In this document: positions 5,604 to 8,392 of the stretch, one piece after another
Position numbering within the stretch: the first letter of the stretch is position 1
How the letters are laid out: each line of letters starts with the position of its first letter
DNA from: CBDTYW01 sp965364735
Lineage (GTDB): Bacteria > Actinomycetota > Nitriliruptoria > Nitriliruptorales > Nitriliruptoraceae
Direction of reading: 5' to 3'
NCBI GenBank assembly: GCA_965364735.1
Contig: CBDTYW010000167.1
Coordinates: 1-8,392, forward strand
Length of the DNA: 8,392 nucleotides
Notes under the pieces: model-generated
Database searches by the model: none
Told to the model about the DNA's origin: nothing
Seen by the model: only the letters and a program-made list of their open reading frames with translations
Position numbers and translations under genes: made by a program

Positions 5604-7046
5604 TCAGATGTCGTAGTACAGCTGGAACTCGTGGGGGTGAGGACGCAGGGCGATCTGCGCGACCTCTTCGTTCATCTTGTACTCGACATAGGTGTCGATG
5701 AGGTCCTGCGTGAACACGCCACCCTCGAGCAGGAAGTCCGAGTCGGACTCGAGGCCGGCGAGCGCCTCCTCGAGCGAACGGGGGACGGACGGCAGGTTCT
5801 CGAGCTCCTCGGGCGGGAGGTCGTAGATGTCCTTGTCGACCGGGTCCGGCGGCTCGATCTTGTTGCGGATCCCGTCGAGGCCAGCCATGAGCTGAGCGGC
5901 GAACGCGAGATACGCGTTCGACGACGGGTCCGGGACGCGGAACTCGATGCGCTTGGCCGCGGGGGACGGGCCGGCGATCGGGATGCGGACCGCTGCGGAA
6001 CGGTTGCGGGCCGAGTAGACGAGGTTGACCGGAGCCTCGTAGCCGGGCACCAGGCGCCGGTACGAGTTCGTGGTCGGGTTCGTGAACGCGAGGACCGCGG
6101 TGGCGTGCTTGAGCAGACCGCCGATGTACCAACGCGCGAGGTCGGACAGCTGCCCGTACCCGGCCTCGTCGTAGAACAGCGGCTCGCCGTCCTTCCAGAG
6201 GGACTGGTGGGTGTGCATGCCCGACCCGTTGTCCTGGAAGATCGGCTTCGGCATGAACGTGACGGTGCGACCGTCCTGCCACGCGGTGTTCTTGATGATG
6301 TACTTGAACGTCATCAGCTTGTCGGCGACCTTCGCCAGCGTGTCGAACTTGATGTCGATCTCGCCCTGACCGCCGGAGCCCACCTCGTGGTGCTGGATCT
6401 CGGTGGTGACGCCCGCGTCGAGCAGGTTCGCGACCATGTCGGAGCGCAGGTCCTGGAAGTGGTCCATCGGCGTGACGGGGAAGTAGCCCTGCTTGGTGCG
6501 GGGCTTGTAGCCGAGGTTCGGCGAGCCGTCGGCCTCCTCGGCGTTGCCGGTGCGCCATGCACCCTCGATGGAGTCGACCTCGTAGAAGGCGCGGTTCGCG
6601 GCGCCCTCGAAGCGGACGGAGTCGAAGATGAAGAACTCGGCCTCCGGGCCCATGAAGATCGTGTCGGCGATGCCGGTGGACTTCAGGTACGCCTCGGCCT
6701 TGCGGGCGATGTTGCGCGGGTCCCGGCTGTACGCCTCGCCCGTGATCGCGTCGTGGACGTAGCAGTAGACGAAGAGCGTCCGGCGGGTGCGGAACTGGTC
6801 CTCGGTGGCGGTGGTCGGGTCCGGCAGCAGGAGCATGTCGCTCTCCTGGATGCCCTGGAAGCCACGCACGGACGAGCCGTCGAAGTAGAGACCGTCGGTG
6901 AACGTCGACTCGCTGATCGCGGAGACGGGGACGGTGAAGTGCTGGACGAGGCCGGGCAGGTCGACGAAGCGCATGTCGACGAACTCGTACCCACCCTCCT
7001 CGATCAGCTTGATGACGTCAGCGGCGGTTTCGGGGGAGCTCCCCAT
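5604..7046 (-). CDS. glnA: Type I glutamine synthetase, adenylylation-regulated
   Basis: Catalyses ATP-dependent formation of glutamine from glutamate and ammonia, the main ammonium-assimilation step; the family acts as a cytoplasmic dodecamer. The 480-residue protein is full length. Visible signatures: YFDGSSVRGF (54-63); MGPEAEFF (132-139) with metal-binding Glu135 and Glu137; the HHEVGSGGQGEI segment (219-230); NGSGMHTHQS (273-282), the ATP-binding and catalytic loop; NRSAAVRIP (348-356); and the KRIEFR segment (365-370). Tyr408 in DKDIYDLPPEE is the adenylylation site, so the enzyme should be a substrate of GlnE, whose gene begins the window. This places it in the class regulated by covalent modification (GSI-beta). 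Start ATG at 7046 has a good ribosome site, AAGGAA, 5 bases upstream. It is divergent from the MscS gene and is followed by a strong hairpin, so it is probably monocistronic. I see no convincing GlnR-type operator. Confidence 0.98.
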   Translation of the reverse strand: MGSSPETAADVIKLIEEGGYEFVDMRFVDLPGLVQHFTVPVSAISESTFTDGLYFDGSSVRGFQGIQESDMLLLPDPTTATEDQFRTRRTLFVYCYVHDAITGEAYSRDPRNIARKAEAYLKSTGIADTIFMGPEAEFFIFDSVRFEGAANRAFYEVDSIEGAWRTGNAEEADGSPNLGYKPRTKQGYFPVTPMDHFQDLRSDMVANLLDAGVTTEIQHHEVGSGGQGEIDIKFDTLAKVADKLMTFKYIIKNTAWQDGRTVTFMPKPIFQDNGSGMHTHQSLWKDGEPLFYDEAGYGQLSDLARWYIGGLLKHATAVLAFTNPTTNSYRRLVPGYEAPVNLVYSARNRSAAVRIPIAGPSPAAKRIEFRVPDPSSNAYLAFAAQLMAGLDGIRNKIEPPDPVDKDIYDLPPEELENLPSVPRSLEEALAGLESDSDFLLEGGVFTQDLIDTYVEYKMNEEVAQIALRPHPHEFQLYYDI

Positions 7047-7131
7047 GGTGGTTCCTTCAGTGCGATGCGTGGTCTGTCCCGCACACTAGGCCGACGTCGC
7101 CCCCTGATGCACTCTCACCCAGGACCTCCCG
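7047..7131. promoter_or_regulatory. Divergent glnA/mscS control region
   Basis: This 85-base gap separates the starts of glnA (minus) and the MscS gene (plus). Minus-strand TAGTGT (7088-7083) is a plausible -10 box about 36 bases before the glnA ATG. It overlaps plus-strand TAGGCC (7087-7092), a weaker box 39 bases before the MscS ATG, again around a CTAG (7086-7089). Ribosome sites are AAGGAA (7057-7052, minus) for glnA and AGGA (7121-7124, plus, spacing 7) for MscS. No clear -35 box or nitrogen-regulator operator is visible. Confidence 0.4.
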
Positions 7132-8076
7132 ATGACCCTCTCCGCAGACAACTGGCTGCTCACCGCGACGGGCAACGACTCGTGGCCAGCATTGCTCGAG
7201 GCGATCCTTCGCCCGCTGGCGTCGGTGTTCCTGATCCTGTTCCTCGCGTTCGTGGTCTCCAAGCTGGCGCGGAGAGGCCTCCGACGTCTCGCGCGACGTC
7301 TCCGGTCCGGCGATCCGGGTCTGCTGGCACGCATCGAGGAGAGGACGGGCCTCGACATCGCAGAGGACCTCGATCCGGTGGAGCTGCAACGTCGCGAACG
7401 TCGCGTCGATGCGATGTCGGCGCTGCTCGGCTCCGTCGCAGCCGTGGTCATCTGGGCCGTCGCGATCCTGATGGTCCTGTCGGAGTTCGGCCTGGACCTG
7501 GCCCCGGTCCTCGCGTCTGCCGGCATCGTGGGCCTCGCGGTCGGCTTCGGCTCGCAGGACCTCGTGAAGGATCTGGTCGCGGGAGCCTTCGTCCTCGCTG
7601 AGGACCAGTACGGGGTCGGCGACAGCATCGACTCCGGCGAAGCGATCGGCAACGTCGAGGGAATCACGCTGAGGTCCACGCGGATCCGCGACGTCAATGG
7701 CACGCTCTGGCACGTGCCGAACGGCGCCATCCGGCGGGTCGGCAACCAGAGCCAGAAGTGGGCACGGGCGCTGATCGACGTCGACGTCGCCTACGACACC
7801 GACGCGGACTACGCGGGCCGGATCGTCCTCGACGTCGCGAAGGAGATGACGCGCGACCCGGAGTACGCCGACCGGTTCCTCGACGCCCCCGAGATGTGGG
7901 GGGTGCAGTCGCTCGGCGCCGACGGGGTGACCCTGCGGCTCGTCGTCAAGGTCCTGCCGGGCACGCAGTTCGTGATCGCCCGTCAGCTTCGAGCACGCAT
8001 CAAGCGACGCCTGGACGAGCTCGGTATCGAGATCCCGTTCCCGCAGCGCACCGTCTGGATCCGTCAGGACACCTGA
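7132..8076 (+). CDS. MscS-family small-conductance mechanosensitive channel
   Basis: A 314-residue membrane protein of the MscS family, which opens under membrane tension and releases solutes on osmotic downshock. Three membrane segments are predicted: about 27-45, 97-117 and 125-155. The third is the pore-lining helix, with the small-residue pattern ASAGIVGLAVGFGSQDLVKDLVAG, and runs into the conserved beta domain: EDQYGVGDSI (157-166), GNVEGITLRSTRIRD (173-187), WHVPNGAI (193-200). An alpha/beta C-terminal domain follows, ending with the family-typical LDELGIEIPFPQRTV (294-308). A basic stretch rich in arginine (46-58) follows the first helix on the presumed cytoplasmic side. Length and layout are normal for the short MscS class. 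Start ATG at 7132 has AGGA 7 bases upstream. Divergent from glnA; its stop lies 6 bases from the convergent kinase stop. Confidence 0.95.
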   Translation: MTLSADNWLLTATGNDSWPALLEAILRPLASVFLILFLAFVVSKLARRGLRRLARRLRSGDPGLLARIEERTGLDIAEDLDPVELQRRERRVDAMSALLGSVAAVVIWAVAILMVLSEFGLDLAPVLASAGIVGLAVGFGSQDLVKDLVAGAFVLAEDQYGVGDSIDSGEAIGNVEGITLRSTRIRDVNGTLWHVPNGAIRRVGNQSQKWARALIDVDVAYDTDADYAGRIVLDVAKEMTRDPEYADRFLDAPEMWGVQSLGADGVTLRLVVKVLPGTQFVIARQLRARIKRRLDELGIEIPFPQRTVWIRQDT

Positions 8077-8086
8077 GCGGGCTCAG
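8073..8086. repeat. Small palindrome spanning two convergent stop codons
   Basis: CTGAGC (8073-8078) and GCTCAG (8081-8086) form an inverted repeat around GG that includes the TGA stop of the MscS gene (8074-8076) and the TGA stop of the minus-strand kinase (8085-8083). As a hairpin it would have 5 pairs and a 4-base loop with no T-run, so termination here is doubtful. Confidence 0.3.
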
Positions 8087-8392
8087 CCGTCGTCACGACA
8101 ACGGTTGCGCTGAGGGATCTCCGCCACGATCGCAGCGCCGCCGAGCGCGCTGTCCTCGACCCAGATCCGACCGCCGTGCCGGTTGACCGCCATCCGGCAC
8201 GAGGCGAGTCCGATCGCATGCCCGATCGCATGCCCGATCGCGAGCGTGGAGCCAGGCGTCTGCGGCGTGAACAGCGTGTCCCGGAGCTCCGGAGCGATCC
8301 CGCGGCCGGAGTCCTCCACGCGGAGCCGGGTCCCGCCCGGAGAGACCTGCGTGCTCACCCGAACGGTCAGCTGGCGGTCCGGATTGTGGCGG
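8083..8392 (-). CDS. Histidine kinase, C-terminal ATPase domain (5' end outside window)
   Basis: The frame is open to the right edge, so the gene starts outside; 102 residues are visible. The fragment is the last part of a HATPase_c domain: RHNPDRQLTVRV at the edge looks like the region just after the N-box, followed by G1 EDSGRGI (8316-8296), a partial F-box LFTPQ, a short lid, then AIGHAIGHAIGLASC in place of the usual glycine-rich G2 box, and the closing HGGRIWVEDS and GGAAIVAEIP. The end is typical of sensor kinases such as KdpD- or phytochrome-like ones. The G2 region is odd: a 12-bp tandem repeat adds one GHAI unit and leaves a GxxxG spacing instead of GxGxG. Whether it still binds ATP normally is unclear. 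An internal GTG at 8358 is not a likely true start, because homologous sequence continues upstream. Confidence 0.85.
   Translation of the reverse strand, partial: RHNPDRQLTVRVSTQVSPGGTRLRVEDSGRGIAPELRDTLFTPQTPGSTLAIGHAIGHAIGLASCRMAVNRHGGRIWVEDSALGGAAIVAEIPQRNRCRDDG
8211..8241. repeat. 12-bp tandem repeat inside the kinase ATPase domain
   Basis: CGATCGCATGCC occurs twice in direct succession (8211-8222 and 8223-8234), followed by the first 7 bases of a third copy (8235-8241). The period is four codons, so the frame of the minus-strand kinase is kept, and the repeat encodes AIGHAIGHAIG at the position of the G2 box. Confidence 0.9.

Noticed and set aside
3500..5701. A 733-residue plus-strand open frame across SDR, DoxX and lipoprotein.
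   Set aside because: It is a low-complexity Arg/Ser/Pro/Asp translation overlapping three well-supported genes in other frames.
7047..7131. Search for a GlnR-, AmtR- or NtcA-like operator in front of glnA.
   Set aside because: I found no match that I would defend to the usual spaced motifs of these regulators.
5187..7601. An 804-residue open frame antisense to glnA and running into the MscS gene.
   Set aside because: Its composition is Val/Arg/Asp-rich with no domain, and it lies opposite an unquestionable glnA. Long antisense frames are expected opposite G+C-rich genes with biased third positions.
8083..8358. Treating the minus-strand frame from GTG 8358 as a complete 91-residue gene.
   Set aside because: The frame stays open to the window edge and the upstream residues continue the ATPase domain, so this is the end of a longer kinase.

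Overview
The window is a high-G+C (about two thirds by eye), gene-dense chromosomal stretch that reads like an actinobacterium (Actinomycetota). The signs are GlnE and a GlnA of the adenylylated class close together, frequent GTG/TTG starts, weak -35 signals with TAnnnT-like -10 boxes, and a typical actinobacterial Thr/Pro-rich lipoprotein. I cannot fix the class; a deep-branching group such as Acidimicrobiia is only a guess. There are no IS elements, integrases, tRNA or rRNA genes, CRISPR arrays, phage genes or recognisable defence genes. No stretch longer than 300 bases lacks a gene.

Layout: (1) 1-1092 (+) is the C-terminal part of glnE, the glutamine synthetase adenylyltransferase. (2) 1161-3059 (+) is a membrane histidine kinase with a CHASE sensor, a long coiled coil, and HisKA plus HATPase domains. 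(3) 3067-3888 (-) is a classical short-chain dehydrogenase. (4) 3957-4439 (+) is a small DoxX-family membrane protein, divergent from the dehydrogenase. (5) 4451-5512 (-) is a secreted lipoprotein with a probable beta-propeller. (6) 5604-7046 (-) is glnA, followed by a perfect 15-bp hairpin. (7) 7132-8076 (+) is an MscS-family channel, divergent from glnA. (8) 8083-8392 (-) is the C-terminal end of a second histidine kinase, entering from the right edge.

The clearest functional link is between glnE and glnA: the adenylyltransferase and its likely target, with the target tyrosine in place, flank four apparently unrelated genes. Most other genes look like single transcription units on alternating strands. 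They meet tail to tail with only 6-11 bases between stop codons, or head to head over short shared promoter regions.

I do not see a convincing new biological system. The most notable points are an asparagine/leucine heptad ladder in the CHASE kinase linker, a 12-bp in-frame tandem repeat at the ATP-lid end of the second kinase, a 17-of-20-base promoter-like element shared by the CHASE kinase and the dehydrogenase, overlapping divergent -10 candidates centred on CTAG, and three very tight convergent gene ends.
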